Shown one piece after another: positions 1-8,835 of a stretch of 64,000 bases of DNA (position 1 is its first letter; each line of letters starts with the position of its first letter). This DNA comes from JAWXCE01 sp034440495 (GTDB taxonomy: Bacteria > Pseudomonadota > Alphaproteobacteria > Rhizobiales > Rhodomicrobiaceae), in NCBI GenBank assembly GCA_034440495.1, contig JAWXCE010000001.1:1-64000 (forward strand), in the 5' to 3' direction. The notes beneath the pieces were generated by a model. It was not told the origin of the DNA. It did no database searches and saw only the letters and a program-made list of their open reading frames with translations. A program made the translations under genes and the position numbers.

Positions 1-1
1 G

Positions 2-154
2 CCGCCGCGCGTGGAGTATTCGCTAACGCCGCTCGGTCACAGCATGCAGCCGGTGATCGAGGTGCTGTTTGCGTGGGGGCAGTCCTGGCTGCAGAAGCGA
101 GCGCCATCATCGCTGCAAAGCTCAACCGCCAGCGCTGACCATGCATTGGACTGA
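2..154 (+). CDS. HxlR-type transcriptional regulator, C-terminal end only
   Basis: A reading frame enters from the left edge and stops with TGA at 152-154. Its roughly 50 residues include V-E-Y-S-L-T-P-L-G and a following P-V-I-x-x-L-x-x-W-G. These match the last helix and wing of the HxlR family of winged-helix regulators, in which 'EYxLTxxG' precedes a W-G helix. The start, DNA-binding helices and any effector are outside the window. The stop lies 14 bases inside recO, so the two genes overlap and may be co-transcribed. An unrelated winged-helix protein (MarR or PadR) is less likely because of the W-G signature. Confidence 0.6.
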   Translation, partial: PPRVEYSLTPLGHSMQPVIEVLFAWGQSWLQKRAPSSLQSSTASADHALD

Positions 155-851
155 CGACGCCATCATCCTTTCCGTGCGCCCGCATGGCGAAACCAGCGCC
201 ATCGTGGAAGTGCTGGCGCGCGCACAGGGGCGCTGCATGGGGTTGGTGCGCGGAGGGCGCTCGCGGCGGATGCGGCCCGCTTTGCAGCCGGGCAATCTGG
301 TGCGCGTTTCGTGGCGGGCGCGGCTGGAGGAGCATTTGGGCAGCTTCGATATCGAACTCTCCGCCGGTTACGCCGCGCGCGCAATGGAGGATAAAGCCGC
401 CCTTGCCGCCATTATCACCATCGGTTATTTCGCGAGGCTGCTGCCCGAGCGTGACCCGCATCCCGAGCTGTACGACACCATCCTGACCATGCTGCAACGT
501 ATCGACGAGCCACGCGAACGCGCCGCCGCTTACGCCCGCTTCGAATTTCTGTTGCTGCAGGAGCTAGGCTTCGGCCTAGACTTGTCCGAATGCGCGGCGA
601 CTGGCGCGACGGATGACCTTATTTATGTCTCGCCCAAATCCGCCCGCGCGGTTTCGGCTCAGGGGGGCGAGCCGTATAAAGACAAGCTATTGCCGTTGCC
701 GCAATTTCTTGTCACCGGCGATAATCCAGAAACCCCGCAGGACAACGCGGACGCCCTTCGCCTAACCGGTTATTTTCTCGAAAAACATGTGCTGGCTCCC
801 AATGGCGATCGCTTGCCAGACAGCCGCAGCGCGCTCCTCGCCGGATTATAG
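141..851 (+). CDS. recO: DNA repair protein RecO
   Basis: RecO works in the RecFOR recombination pathway, loading RecA onto SSB-coated gapped DNA in the cytoplasm. The protein begins M-H-W-T-D-D-A-I-I-L-S-V-R-P-H-G-E-T, the usual alphaproteobacterial RecO N-terminus forming the OB fold (about residues 1-80), followed by the helical domain. At 236 residues it has the family length. I chose ATG 141 rather than the upstream TTG at 69 because family homology begins there. The four-cysteine zinc finger seen in some RecO proteins is not present. In Rhizobiales recO usually sits downstream of era and rnc; here an HxlR gene overlaps it instead. Confidence 0.93.
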   Translation: MHWTDDAIILSVRPHGETSAIVEVLARAQGRCMGLVRGGRSRRMRPALQPGNLVRVSWRARLEEHLGSFDIELSAGYAARAMEDKAALAAIITIGYFARLLPERDPHPELYDTILTMLQRIDEPRERAAAYARFEFLLLQELGFGLDLSECAATGATDDLIYVSPKSARAVSAQGGEPYKDKLLPLPQFLVTGDNPETPQDNADALRLTGYFLEKHVLAPNGDRLPDSRSALLAGL

Positions 852-902
852 CATATGGCTTGCTTGATAAAGATCCGACTGTTTCTAATGTAAGCCGCTC
901 TG

Positions 903-921
903 CCCTCCCCATTTGGGAGGG
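903..921. repeat. Short GC-rich hairpin downstream of recO
   Basis: CCCTCCC (903-909) and GGGAGGG (915-921) form a perfect 7-bp stem with a 5-base loop in the recO/DUF2254 gap. It sits in a C-rich/G-rich stretch typical of interspersed intergenic repeats of this clade. There is no T-tract, so a Rho-independent terminator is not shown, although the hairpin lies between convergent genes. Confidence 0.4.
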
Positions 922-1051
922 TTGGGGGTGAGGGTAATACGCAGAGATTTAGACCGAATACCCTTGCCCGAAACGCCAAGCTTTCAATCTTATTTGCTTT
1001 TCAATGCGATGATGGCGCTGCATTTACGTTAGGCACAGTTTGCCTATTCAG

Positions 1052-2350
1052 CTAAATCGCCTTGCGATCATAGCCGAGTTTCGCCTGTTTCTGGCTCTCG
1101 CGGTGGATTTCTTCCCTGAGTTCCAAAATAGCCATGGCTGCTGAGGCCGGGGCCGCCTGAATTACCATATCCATCGCGCCAAGAAGCTTTGCGACGACAT
1201 CGGCGTCCGCAGTACCGTAACGGGCGACGGCGGCGAAGGCCGGACAGGCCAGCTCGCCCAGGGACCAGCCTTCCGTCACAATCCGGAGTCGGCGCATATT
1301 GTCGAAGCGCAGCGGCGATGGAATGTCGCGTTCGGCCATCCGGCTGAACGCCTCGCCGAGACGATCAATGCAATAAAGCGCCGTAGTCGGGTCGTTAACG
1401 CCGGGCGACAACGCACGCTGCGCAATCTCGACGATGCGGCGGATCGAGAACTCCAGGTCCTGCTCCGGCGTGCGCTCCTGGCCGACCACAAACGCGCTCC
1501 GAAGTCGGTCAGCCACCTCGTCCGAAACGGCTTCCTGCGGGTAAGCCGCAAATAAAGCCTCTCCCTCTTTGAGAAAGCGGCCGGGAGCCGCATCGATTCG
1601 TACAATCAGTTCATGCTCGGTCGCAACCTTCATGAGTGCGTCCACATCGACGCGCTGAACATAGCCGCTCTGCCCGCACCGGATCAGACGGACGCCAGCT
1701 TCAAGGCCAGCCGGTATGAGATTCTCGGAATTCGTACCCGCAGATGTTGGCGGATCGAGGCCCATCCTCTGCGGATAGAGCCTGTCAATGGCGGCGCGCG
1801 TTTCGTCCGCTAACTGCGCAAGCAGCGTTTCGATGCGAATGGAAGTGGCGACGTGGTGGATGAAATAAATCAGCACGGCAATACTGGCGAGTGCGAGAAG
1901 GACTCCGAACGCCACGGCGACGTGCGGCACGAAATGGGACTCTTCCGTACCCCGCACCGTTCGCAAAACAAGCAGGCAATAAACGAACGTGGCGATAAAA
2001 GTGCCGAGCACGACCTGATTGCCCCGGTCACGCATAAAATTGCGCAGAAGTCTCGGACCGAATTGGGATGAGGCAAGCTGAAGGGTCAGCATAGTGATGG
2101 AGAAGGTGAGCCCGGCGACGGTAATCATCGAACTGGCGATTGTGGAAAGGATTGCACGGGCTCCTTCGGGGCCGAAGCTGTAAAGCCAGCCGAAGTCCCG
2201 CACCGCCTCGGCGCCAAGCCATGCGTCCACGTGACCGAGGATGAACGAAAGGGCGATGGCGACGCCGGCCATTGTCGCCGGCACGAACCAGAAACTGGTG
2301 CGGAGGCTGTCCCAAAAGCTGAAAAGTCGTGTAGCTGAAAGAAAGGTCAA
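1052..2350 (-). CDS. DUF2254 family membrane protein
   Basis: A 432-residue inner-membrane protein of the DUF2254 (COG4325) family; its function is unknown. The N-terminal half has about four hydrophobic segments (roughly residues 20-40, 60-85, 105-130 and 140-165), with the conserved S-S-M-I-T-V-A-G-L-T-F-S-I-T region near residue 75. A soluble C-terminal half carries the S-P-G-V-N-D-P-T-T-A motif that marks the family. The start is TTG at 2350; no nearby ATG would keep the first membrane segment. It lies downstream of ftsI, where murE would be expected in an intact dcw cluster, and converges on recO. Nothing in the gene suggests a role in division. Confidence 0.82.
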   Translation of the reverse strand: MTFLSATRLFSFWDSLRTSFWFVPATMAGVAIALSFILGHVDAWLGAEAVRDFGWLYSFGPEGARAILSTIASSMITVAGLTFSITMLTLQLASSQFGPRLLRNFMRDRGNQVVLGTFIATFVYCLLVLRTVRGTEESHFVPHVAVAFGVLLALASIAVLIYFIHHVATSIRIETLLAQLADETRAAIDRLYPQRMGLDPPTSAGTNSENLIPAGLEAGVRLIRCGQSGYVQRVDVDALMKVATEHELIVRIDAAPGRFLKEGEALFAAYPQEAVSDEVADRLRSAFVVGQERTPEQDLEFSIRRIVEIAQRALSPGVNDPTTALYCIDRLGEAFSRMAERDIPSPLRFDNMRRLRIVTEGWSLGELACPAFAAVARYGTADADVVAKLLGAMDMVIQAAPASAAMAILELREEIHRESQKQAKLGYDRKAI

Positions 2351-2569
2351 AATGCGAACTTTCTGGCAATGGAAGTCATGCGACCGTTATTCTGCCACTT
2401 CGGCGATACGCGGTGGATTGTCCAGTTCACGTTAGCCGTTACTAAAGACGCCGGTCGGAGGGCGAACCTTCTTTGGATGTCTACGCGCCTACAAGATAGA
2501 AAAGCTATGGTGCCGATACTCATCATGTAAATAAAAACGCTCTGGTTCTATAAATGATCCCGTCCTAGT

Positions 2570-2606
2570 GCTGAAAAACCGCGCAACACTTTCGGGAACA
2601 GCTCTA
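2570..2606. repeat. Rhizobiales-type intergenic repeat at the ftsI stop
   Basis: On the minus strand this reads TTAGAGCTGTTCCC, an A-rich GAAAGTGTTG core, then GCGGTTTTTC. It closely resembles the element at 11457-11502 and the common Rhizobiales repeat of the AGAGC..GTTCCC..AAAGTG..GGTTTTC type. The ftsI stop codon (2604-2606) is part of the repeat. The rest of the 250-base gap to DUF2254 (2351-2569) shows no gene; its inner end has sequence that could pair only poorly with the repeat. Confidence 0.55.
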
Positions 2607-4256
2607 ACGCAGGAATGCGGCGGCGTTCTCAACTCGCGGCGCGGGCGTTAAGTCTGCCGTCAGGCCTAAAATGGGCAATACGCGCTTCAGGATATCGCCG
2701 GTCACGGGCACCGCGTTGTAAGCCGCCTCGTTGCCCAGAGCGCCGTCAACGGTGTGCGGCTCGTCCAGCATCACGAACAGCAGATATTCAGGCTTCTCGA
2801 TTGGAAAGGCGGAAACGAAGCTTGTAATCACCGCATCGCTGTAACCGCCACTAGGCTTCGGTTTGATCGCAGTGCCGGTCTTGCCGCCGATGCCGAAGCC
2901 CGGGATGCGTGCGCGACGGCCAGTGCCGCTCTCCACCGTCAGATGCATCATTCGCCGCATGGATTGGCTTGTCGCCGCTTTCAGAACACGTTCGCGGGGG
3001 GCGACAGCCTCTCCAGCCATGAAGCGCGGCGTTACTTTCGATCCACCATTCACCAGGCTCGCGGCGGCTGCGGCGAATGCGAGCGGCGATGTGGCAAGGC
3101 CGTGGCCATAAGAGATGGTCGCCGTGTTGATTTCGCGCCAGACATCCGGATAAAGCGGATGGCCCGACCGCCCGATCTGGGTTTCGAGTGGCGACAGTAG
3201 CCCGAGCCGGGTCAAAAACGCCTTCTGACGCACCGGCCCAGCCTTCAGCCCTAAACGCGCCGCGCCGGTGTTGGAGGAATGCGCCAGAATATCCTCAACG
3301 GTCGCATATTGCGTTTTGGCATGGACGTCGCGCAAGGTGAAGCGATTGATCTGCAACGGGGTTGCGATATCGAACTGATCGCTGGGCCTTGCGAGATCGG
3401 CGTCCAGCAGCATCGCGACGGTGAACGCCTTGAACACCGACCCCAGCTCGTAAGTGTCCGCAATAAGCCGGTTCTGCCGATTCGCCTCCAGCGCGTTATC
3501 ACGGCGGTTCGGATCGAAATCCGGCAACGAGGACATCGCGATGACATCGCCGTTGTTGGCGTTCATGAGGATGGCGCCAGCGGCTTTGGCGCGGTACTGG
3601 GTCAGCGCGGTGGCGAGTTCACTGCGCACGACGTGCTGCACGCGCAAATCGATTGTCGAGCGCACGGTTGGCCTGGCGCCTTCCGCATGGCCGCTTTTAA
3701 GCCCTTGTCCGTCAATGTACTTCTCCAGCCCCGCTAGTCCAATGTTGTCCACATCGGTATGTCCGAGCACATGGGAGAGGGTCTCGCCAGCCGGATAAAC
3801 GCGCTGCGGCGCCTCGATCAGTGTGAGGCCGGGCACGCCGAGATTATGCACGGCTGCGGCCTCGCGCGGCGTCAGTCCGCGTTTGATCCAGGCGAACCGC
3901 TTGCCAGATTTCAGTTTTGCGCGCGTGTCGTTAAGATTGAGGCCCGGCAGCACGGCGGCCAGTTGCTCGGCCGTCTCGTCGGGATTGCCTACGATGGACG
4001 GATTGGCTTGCAGCCAATAGACGCGAATGTCCGTCGCCAGCATTTGCCCATTGCGATCTACGATGTCCGAGCGGGAGACGGCGTGGCGTGGCGCATTTTC
4101 AGCAACAGCGAGGCGGCTGATGGCGGGCGTTTCCGACGCAAGCGTAATGAGGCGCGCAGACACCAGCCCGAAAGCCCCGCACAGCATTAAGGCCAGCACC
4201 GCGCGCCGGCCTTTGCCCTGTATGCTCGCGGGATGGGTTTCACCGTGGAATGTCAT
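2604..4256 (-). CDS. ftsI: Septal peptidoglycan transpeptidase FtsI (PBP3)
   Basis: FtsI is the class B penicillin-binding protein that cross-links septal peptidoglycan in the divisome with FtsW and FtsQLB. The 550-residue protein has one N-terminal membrane helix (about residues 18-38), the PBP-dimer domain (about 60-220) and the transpeptidase domain. Active-site motifs are S-V-F-K near residue 272, S-S-N near 330 and K-T-G-T near 463. It overlaps ftsL by 17 bases, implying translational coupling. murE does not follow: DUF2254 does, after a 250-base gap with an intergenic repeat. The gene looks intact. Confidence 0.95.
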   Translation of the reverse strand: MTFHGETHPASIQGKGRRAVLALMLCGAFGLVSARLITLASETPAISRLAVAENAPRHAVSRSDIVDRNGQMLATDIRVYWLQANPSIVGNPDETAEQLAAVLPGLNLNDTRAKLKSGKRFAWIKRGLTPREAAAVHNLGVPGLTLIEAPQRVYPAGETLSHVLGHTDVDNIGLAGLEKYIDGQGLKSGHAEGARPTVRSTIDLRVQHVVRSELATALTQYRAKAAGAILMNANNGDVIAMSSLPDFDPNRRDNALEANRQNRLIADTYELGSVFKAFTVAMLLDADLARPSDQFDIATPLQINRFTLRDVHAKTQYATVEDILAHSSNTGAARLGLKAGPVRQKAFLTRLGLLSPLETQIGRSGHPLYPDVWREINTATISYGHGLATSPLAFAAAAASLVNGGSKVTPRFMAGEAVAPRERVLKAATSQSMRRMMHLTVESGTGRRARIPGFGIGGKTGTAIKPKPSGGYSDAVITSFVSAFPIEKPEYLLFVMLDEPHTVDGALGNEAAYNAVPVTGDILKRVLPILGLTADLTPAPRVENAAAFLR

Positions 4257-4629
4257 GGGAACCCAAACCGGATTTTTTCACGCTGCGCTCGATCAGGGCT
4301 GCGATGCCATCGCTACCCGTGCTTGAAGTTGTTTGCGGCGCGCGCGATTTTCCTGCGATTTGAGCGGGTGGCTGGTTGCCGCGAACCATCTGCTCCGGCT
4401 TCACCGGCTCGAATTTCAGAACGGTGCGCGCCAGTTTCTCCACATGCTCCGGCCGTGTCACATGGCTCCATTCCGCCCGCGCCACAGCCAGGTTCTGTTG
4501 CTCTTCTTCAATCGACTTTGCGAGTGATCCCGCACGGGCCTGCAACCGCTGCGAGTCATACTTCATATCGTAAATCAGGAAAGCCAGACCGGCCCAAACG
4601 CCGAAGGCTAACAAGGTGACAAAACGCAT
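4240..4629 (-). CDS. ftsL: Cell division protein FtsL-like
   Basis: A small bitopic protein of 129 residues: short cytoplasmic tail, one membrane helix (about residues 4-22), then a periplasmic coiled coil rich in Q/E/A/L (about 25-60), as in alphaproteobacterial FtsL. A linker of about 45 residues rich in P, S and T follows. Position directly before ftsI with overlapping frames supports the call, since FtsL is poorly conserved in sequence. Its partners would be FtsB and FtsQ. Normally rsmH precedes ftsL at once; here rsmH is 4.2 kb away, so ftsL-ftsI must have their own promoter, presumably in the 68 bases facing the divergent TetR gene. Confidence 0.82.
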   Translation of the reverse strand: MRFVTLLAFGVWAGLAFLIYDMKYDSQRLQARAGSLAKSIEEEQQNLAVARAEWSHVTRPEHVEKLARTVLKFEPVKPEQMVRGNQPPAQIAGKSRAPQTTSSTGSDGIAALIERSVKKSGLGSHDIPR

Positions 4630-4697
4630 AACGGGCCTTCACGTGGTGGGCTTTCGTTAGAGTTAGCTATGAATGGTAAAAATGCCGTTAGTTTCCA

Positions 4698-5360
4698 TTG
4701 CAAGCTGACAACGACGGCGAGCTTGAAGAAACCAACCGTTCGTGCTATTATTCAAATATCGGCAAAGGCAAGCAAACACGAACACAAATAATCGAACACG
4801 CGATTTCGCTAGCGCGGACAGTCGGGCTTGAGGGCGTATCGCTTGGCGCGCTTGCTGATAGAACCGGGCTGTCGAAGAGTGGGCTATTCGCACATTTTAA
4901 ATCCAAGGAAGCCCTTCAGGTCGATGTGGTGGAGGCTGCCACTGAGTTTTTTATCGCCGCTGTCACTCGTCCCGCGCTTTGGCATCCACGCGGCGAGGCT
5001 CGCCTGCGCGCGCTTTTCAAGTATTATCTCCATTGGATCAGCAGCGGCGCTCCCTCGGGATGTATTTTCATGTCCCTCGGTTACGAATTTGACGATAGGC
5101 CCGGCCCCGTGCGCGACCGGTTGCTGCAATCGCAACGAGATTGGTTTGAAACCCTAAAAATCGTTGCCCGGCACGCAAGTGAGGCAGGGTATCTCAGACC
5201 GGATGTCGACTTCGATCAGTTCGCTTTCGAGTTTATGGGCATCTCGACCGCTTACGAATATGCGCTGAAGCTGCTTCACCACCCGGAGGCCGAAGTCATC
5301 GCGAACAGGGCGTTTGACGGACTTTTACAGCGCTCCATACAATACGCCTCCGAAGCATGA
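4698..5360 (+). CDS. TetR/AcrR family transcriptional regulator
   Basis: The N-terminal part, T-R-x-Q-I-I-E-H-A-x-x-L-A, then G-x-E-G-V-S-L-G-A-L-A and S-K-S-G-L-F-A-H-F-x-S-K-E, is a clear TetR helix-turn-helix. The rest is an all-helical ligand domain of about 150 residues. TTG at 4698 is the longest start; no in-frame ATG exists before the DNA-binding domain. It lies divergently from ftsL and 26 bases before the remains of an alpha/beta hydrolase gene, a frequent TetR partner. The hydrolase was probably its target. Ligand unknown. Confidence 0.85.
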   Translation: MQADNDGELEETNRSCYYSNIGKGKQTRTQIIEHAISLARTVGLEGVSLGALADRTGLSKSGLFAHFKSKEALQVDVVEAATEFFIAAVTRPALWHPRGEARLRALFKYYLHWISSGAPSGCIFMSLGYEFDDRPGPVRDRLLQSQRDWFETLKIVARHASEAGYLRPDVDFDQFAFEFMGISTAYEYALKLLHHPEAEVIANRAFDGLLQRSIQYASEA

Positions 5361-5385
5361 CTGCTTTTTTAAAAGGGATTTAGTT

Positions 5386-5857
5386 ATGAGCCTGACCCGG
5401 CAAACATCGCAAACACCTCGCCGCAAAATTAGCACGAACGTTCATTCTAAAATAAAGCCATCCATTTCATTTCTCCGCGCTACGTTTAGGGTTGGCGGCA
5501 GATTGGCTCCACACTTCACGGCGAACGTGGCGATGAGTTTATTCTTTACCCCTCGCCGATCTGCAATGCGGGAAGATGAGCGCTCCATGCTGGCGCATGC
5601 GCTTCGCTTCGCATTCAGTTAGCGTTCCTGTTTTGGTGATTCATGCGCCTGAAGACACTGTGATCGCCTTCGAGGAAGGGGCAGAGGTCGCCAGCAATTT
5701 TGTCAATGGCAAGTTTATGTCCGCGCCGGGCATGGGCCACATGCGCATCCTAAAAGACTGGCGCACGATTTCGCACGCGGTAGAATTTTTACAAGGTCGT
5801 TGCCAAACTAGCGACGCCATACGGAGTCTTGATCGGAATCGCCTTAAAACTCTCTAA
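5386..5857 (+). pseudogene. Alpha/beta hydrolase relic with large internal deletion
   Basis: One frame from ATG 5386 encodes R-A-T-F-R-V-G-G-R-L-A-P followed by L-F-F-T-P-R-R-S-A-M-R-E-D-E-R, typical of the leader of small alpha/beta hydrolases. Another frame, up to 5857, encodes V-P-V-L-V-I-H-A-P-E-D-T-V-I and P-G-M-G-H-M-R-I-L, the C-terminal strand with catalytic Asp and the region of the catalytic His. The core with the G-x-S-x-G nucleophile elbow is missing, about 150 residues, and the frames are joined out of phase near 5600. I therefore read this as a deleted gene, formerly downstream of the TetR regulator. Confidence 0.72.
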
Positions 5858-5877
5858 GTCTTTGCAAAAGCCCCAGC

Positions 5878-6276
5878 CTAATCAAGCTCGCTCGCGAGCC
5901 GGACAAACACACCCCGGACTTGATCCGCCGACGCGGTTTCGATTACTCCGGCGCTAACCTCCTGGAGTGTCCACATCCATGATTTTGCGGGATCGTCGCG
6001 CATGGCCCATTGCGGAAAAATCCTTGCCTCCACATCGCAGGAAACGAGTATCACCGCATCCATATGACGGTCATCGCGCTTGATGCGGTCGAACGCCGCT
6101 GTCACCGCGTCACGTGGGCCTTCCAGCAGTTGCAGATATATATCCTCACGGCAGATCAAGGCGCCAGTTATGCCATCACGGGTGTTGTTAGGGCGCGCGG
6201 AGGCCAGAATGCCCGCCAGCGCCAGATCGTCGAAGCCAAATGGGCGCGACGCATATATCAATTGCATAACAGTCAT
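5878..6276 (-). CDS. BLUF domain blue-light photoreceptor
   Basis: A single-domain 132-residue BLUF protein, which binds FAD and switches in blue light. The FAD-site residues are visible: Tyr8 in L-I-Y-A-S, Asn31 in N-x4-I-T-G, Gln49 in Y-L-Q-L-L-E-G, and the F-P-x-W-x-M stretch near residue 90. There is no output domain, so signalling must go through a partner. It is divergent from a GNAT gene (108 bases apart) and beside a LysR gene; whether any of these are partners is not shown. It belongs to the segment that splits the dcw cluster. Confidence 0.9.
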   Translation of the reverse strand: MTVMQLIYASRPFGFDDLALAGILASARPNNTRDGITGALICREDIYLQLLEGPRDAVTAAFDRIKRDDRHMDAVILVSCDVEARIFPQWAMRDDPAKSWMWTLQEVSAGVIETASADQVRGVFVRLASELD

Positions 6277-6383
6277 TGCGCTCCACTTTTACTTGCTTTC
6301 AAGATGGTCGCATAGGAAACGATATTTGTCCCGAAATATTCCCGGAAAATGGGCGGGGCATTCCTTGGAAGGATATACGCACT

Positions 6384-6860
6384 GTGCATAAGCTTGACGT
6401 GGTTTATGAAGAGAGGGCGAAAGAGCCTCAGACTGCGAACTCTGTAGAAATAAAGCATCTCCAGTTTGGCGATGAGGCGCTTTTTGACAAAGTGGCGGAG
6501 GGGGTTTTCGATCATGACTTCGACAGGAGCGTTCTGGCGGACTATCTGAAATCCCCCGGGCATCATCTTATCGTGGCTTTGCATGATGGCGAGATCATCG
6601 GGCAGGTCGCCGGCGTCATTCACAGACATCCCGACATGCGCCCGACCGAGATGTATATCGATGAGGTTGCGGTGGCGGACGGCTTTCTCCGCCAAGGTAT
6701 TGCGTGGCGTATGCTCGACGCAATGTTCGCGCTGGGCAAATCTCTTGGCTGCGTGGACGCCTGGGTGGGGACGGAACTGGACAACGTCGCAGCCGATGGG
6801 CTTTACACCGCCGCCGGGTCGCAGTCCGGCATGTTCCGGATGTATGTGTTCAAACTGTAG
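6384..6860 (+). CDS. GNAT N-acetyltransferase, AAC(3)-I-like
   Basis: A 158-residue GNAT-fold acetyltransferase. It shows the strand E-M-Y-I-D-E-V-A-V followed by the acetyl-CoA loop R-Q-G-I-A near residue 100, and L-Y-T-A-A-G near the end. This layout resembles the AAC(3)-I subgroup, but the substrate cannot be told from sequence and many relatives are not resistance enzymes. I chose GTG 6384 because GGAAGGA lies about 10 bases upstream; a longer frame from 6276 would run into the BLUF start. Its last 11 bases overlap the convergent LysR gene. Confidence 0.75.
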   Translation: MHKLDVVYEERAKEPQTANSVEIKHLQFGDEALFDKVAEGVFDHDFDRSVLADYLKSPGHHLIVALHDGEIIGQVAGVIHRHPDMRPTEMYIDEVAVADGFLRQGIAWRMLDAMFALGKSLGCVDAWVGTELDNVAADGLYTAAGSQSGMFRMYVFKL

Positions 6861-7747
6861 TCTCATGAGCAAAGCCGCGTCCAAGAGCGTGCTTTCTGCC
6901 GGGAGTTTTCCCGTCGAGGCTTTCAATAATATGATCTGCGAGCTTTTTTGCTGCGGCGTCCAGCGTCAGAGACCGTAGAAGCGCTATTTCAGCGTAAGCC
7001 AATTCGGGCAGGGCAGGATGACCATAAATTTCGATCTTCGGTGGCAACATGTTTGCGGGCATCACCGTCACACCCAGCCCGGCCTTTACCGCTGCTAGCG
7101 ACCCAGCGAAACTCGGACTTGTATATGAAACACGCCAAGGTTCCCCAGCGGCGTCGAGCGCCGCGAGAGCACGTTTACGGTAGATGCAGGGTTGCGGAGC
7201 CAGCACCAGCGAAATGGGGCCGTGCTGACGATAGCTTTGCGACGCCGCCCATACCAGCGGCTCGCGCCAGACGCTTACACCACCCTCTACACCGGCGGGA
7301 TCGCGTTTCACCAAAACCAGATCGAAATCGCCACGGTGAAACCCCTCCAGCAAATGCATGGTTAGATCGCATTTCACGCTGAGCCGGACGCGGGGGTGAT
7401 GCTGGGCGAAGGTCGCGAGCACATCCGGCAGATAATGCGTAGCGAAGTCCTCCGGCGCGCCAAAGCGAATATCGCCCTCCATCTCAGGTTTGCGCAGGCG
7501 GCTAAAAGCCTCAAGCTGAAGATCCAGCAGCCGCTTGGCGTAGAAAAGGAAAATTTCGCCCTCGGCGGTCAAGGCCGTTGTTCGTCCACCCCGCACGAAT
7601 AAGCGGCGACCGAGGCCCTCCTCCAGCCGTTTGATCTGCAGACTGAGCGCCGATTGGGTGCGCCCAATGCGGTCCGCGGCCACGGTGAAACTGCCGCTCG
7701 ACGCGACCGCGATAAAACTTTTTCAACAGTCCGGTGTCGAGATTCAC
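6850..7747 (-). pseudogene. LysR family regulator, frameshifted near the N-terminus
   Basis: From GTG 7747 the frame encodes M-N-L-D-T-G-L-L-K-K-F. Then one extra base in the run AAAA at 7714-7717 (plus strand) throws it out of frame. Removing that base gives I-A-V-A-S-S-G-S-F-T-V-A-A-D-R-I-G-R-T-Q-S, the normal LysR recognition-helix region, joined to an otherwise intact 277-residue frame with a complete substrate-binding domain. So the gene is either recently broken or carries a sequencing error at a homopolymer. It is divergent from the SbtA-type permease, which it would be expected to control. Confidence 0.8.
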
Positions 7748-7851
7748 GGCGGCCCCTTACATGATTTATACTCATGCTTTCTATTTATTCTATAAATTTT
7801 TCTGATGCCATTAACTCCCTTAGGGTCGCGCCGCAAACAACGGAGAGGTCT

Positions 7852-8835
7852 ATGGATATCTGGCAAAGCCTGGCGCAAAACTTTCTCTCGCCAGCGATTT
7901 TATTCTTTCTGCTCGGCATCATGGTCGGCATCGTCAAATCGGATTTGGAAGTTCCCGAAAGCATCAGCCGCTATCTGGCCATCTACCTGGTGATGGCCAT
8001 AGGCTTCAAAGGCGGCGTGGCCATCGCCGCCACCCCCGAGATGAACAGCGAGGTGCTTGCCACCATTGGCGCAGGCGTCGCCATAGGCGCGCTGCAACCG
8101 TTTATCGGCTATGCGCTGTTGCGCTGGACGACCAAACTGGACAGTCCAACTGCCGCGGCCGTCTCGGCCCATTACGGCTCGATCAGCCTGGTCACCTTCG
8201 CCACCGCCGCCGCCTTTCTGAAGACGAATGAGGTTGTTTATGCCGGCTATATTGTGGCGGTGCTGGCCATTATGGAAGCCCCCGCTATTTTATCCGGCCT
8301 CTTCATTGCCCACCGCGCCGCGCCACAAACCAGAGGCCACGCCGCCGAGGAAAAGCGGCTGAGCCGTGAGATTTTCACCAATGGCGCGATCCTGCTGCTC
8401 GTCGGCTCGTTTGCCATCGGCTGGGCGACAGGGCAGCGCGGCATGGAGAAAATGGAAGGATTTCTCGTCACGCCATTCCAAGGCATCCTCGCGCTTTTCC
8501 TTCTGGATATGGGCCTGCTGGTTGCGCGCAATCTCACGAACCTTCGGGAGTTTACCCTGTCACTCTTTGCGTTCGGCGTTTATATGCCGCTGATGGGCGC
8601 GGCGGTGGGCCTCGGCGCCAGCCACGCAATCGGGCTGGATGTCGGAACCGGCACGCTGTTCACCGTGCTGTGCGCCAGCGCGTCCTACATCGCCGTGCCT
8701 GCGGCAATACGGCTCGCCTTGCCCGAGGCGCGCGCTGCGATTTACGTGCCGATGAGCCTTGCCATCACCTTCCCGTTCAACGTGATCCTTGGCATCCCGT
8801 TATACCACGCCGCGGCGAAATTGCTGTTGGGCTAA
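7852..8835 (+). CDS. sbtA: Sodium-dependent bicarbonate permease, SbtA family
   Basis: A 327-residue inner-membrane protein with about ten hydrophobic segments in two inverted halves. The opening, L-S-P-A-I-L-F-F-L-L-G-I-M-V-G, and later F-K-G-G-V-A-I-A are typical of the SbtA (DUF897) family, which imports bicarbonate with sodium. I chose ATG 7852 because GGAGAGG precedes it by three to four bases; the longer frame from 7774 lacks support. No SbtB (PII-like) partner gene is adjacent. The divergent LysR gene is the likely regulator. It ends exactly where the convergent rsmH ends (zero gap). In a heterotroph or methylotroph the substrate could also be another small carboxylate. Confidence 0.85.
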   Translation: MDIWQSLAQNFLSPAILFFLLGIMVGIVKSDLEVPESISRYLAIYLVMAIGFKGGVAIAATPEMNSEVLATIGAGVAIGALQPFIGYALLRWTTKLDSPTAAAVSAHYGSISLVTFATAAAFLKTNEVVYAGYIVAVLAIMEAPAILSGLFIAHRAAPQTRGHAAEEKRLSREIFTNGAILLLVGSFAIGWATGQRGMEKMEGFLVTPFQGILALFLLDMGLLVARNLTNLREFTLSLFAFGVYMPLMGAAVGLGASHAIGLDVGTGTLFTVLCASASYIAVPAAIRLALPEARAAIYVPMSLAITFPFNVILGIPLYHAAAKLLLG

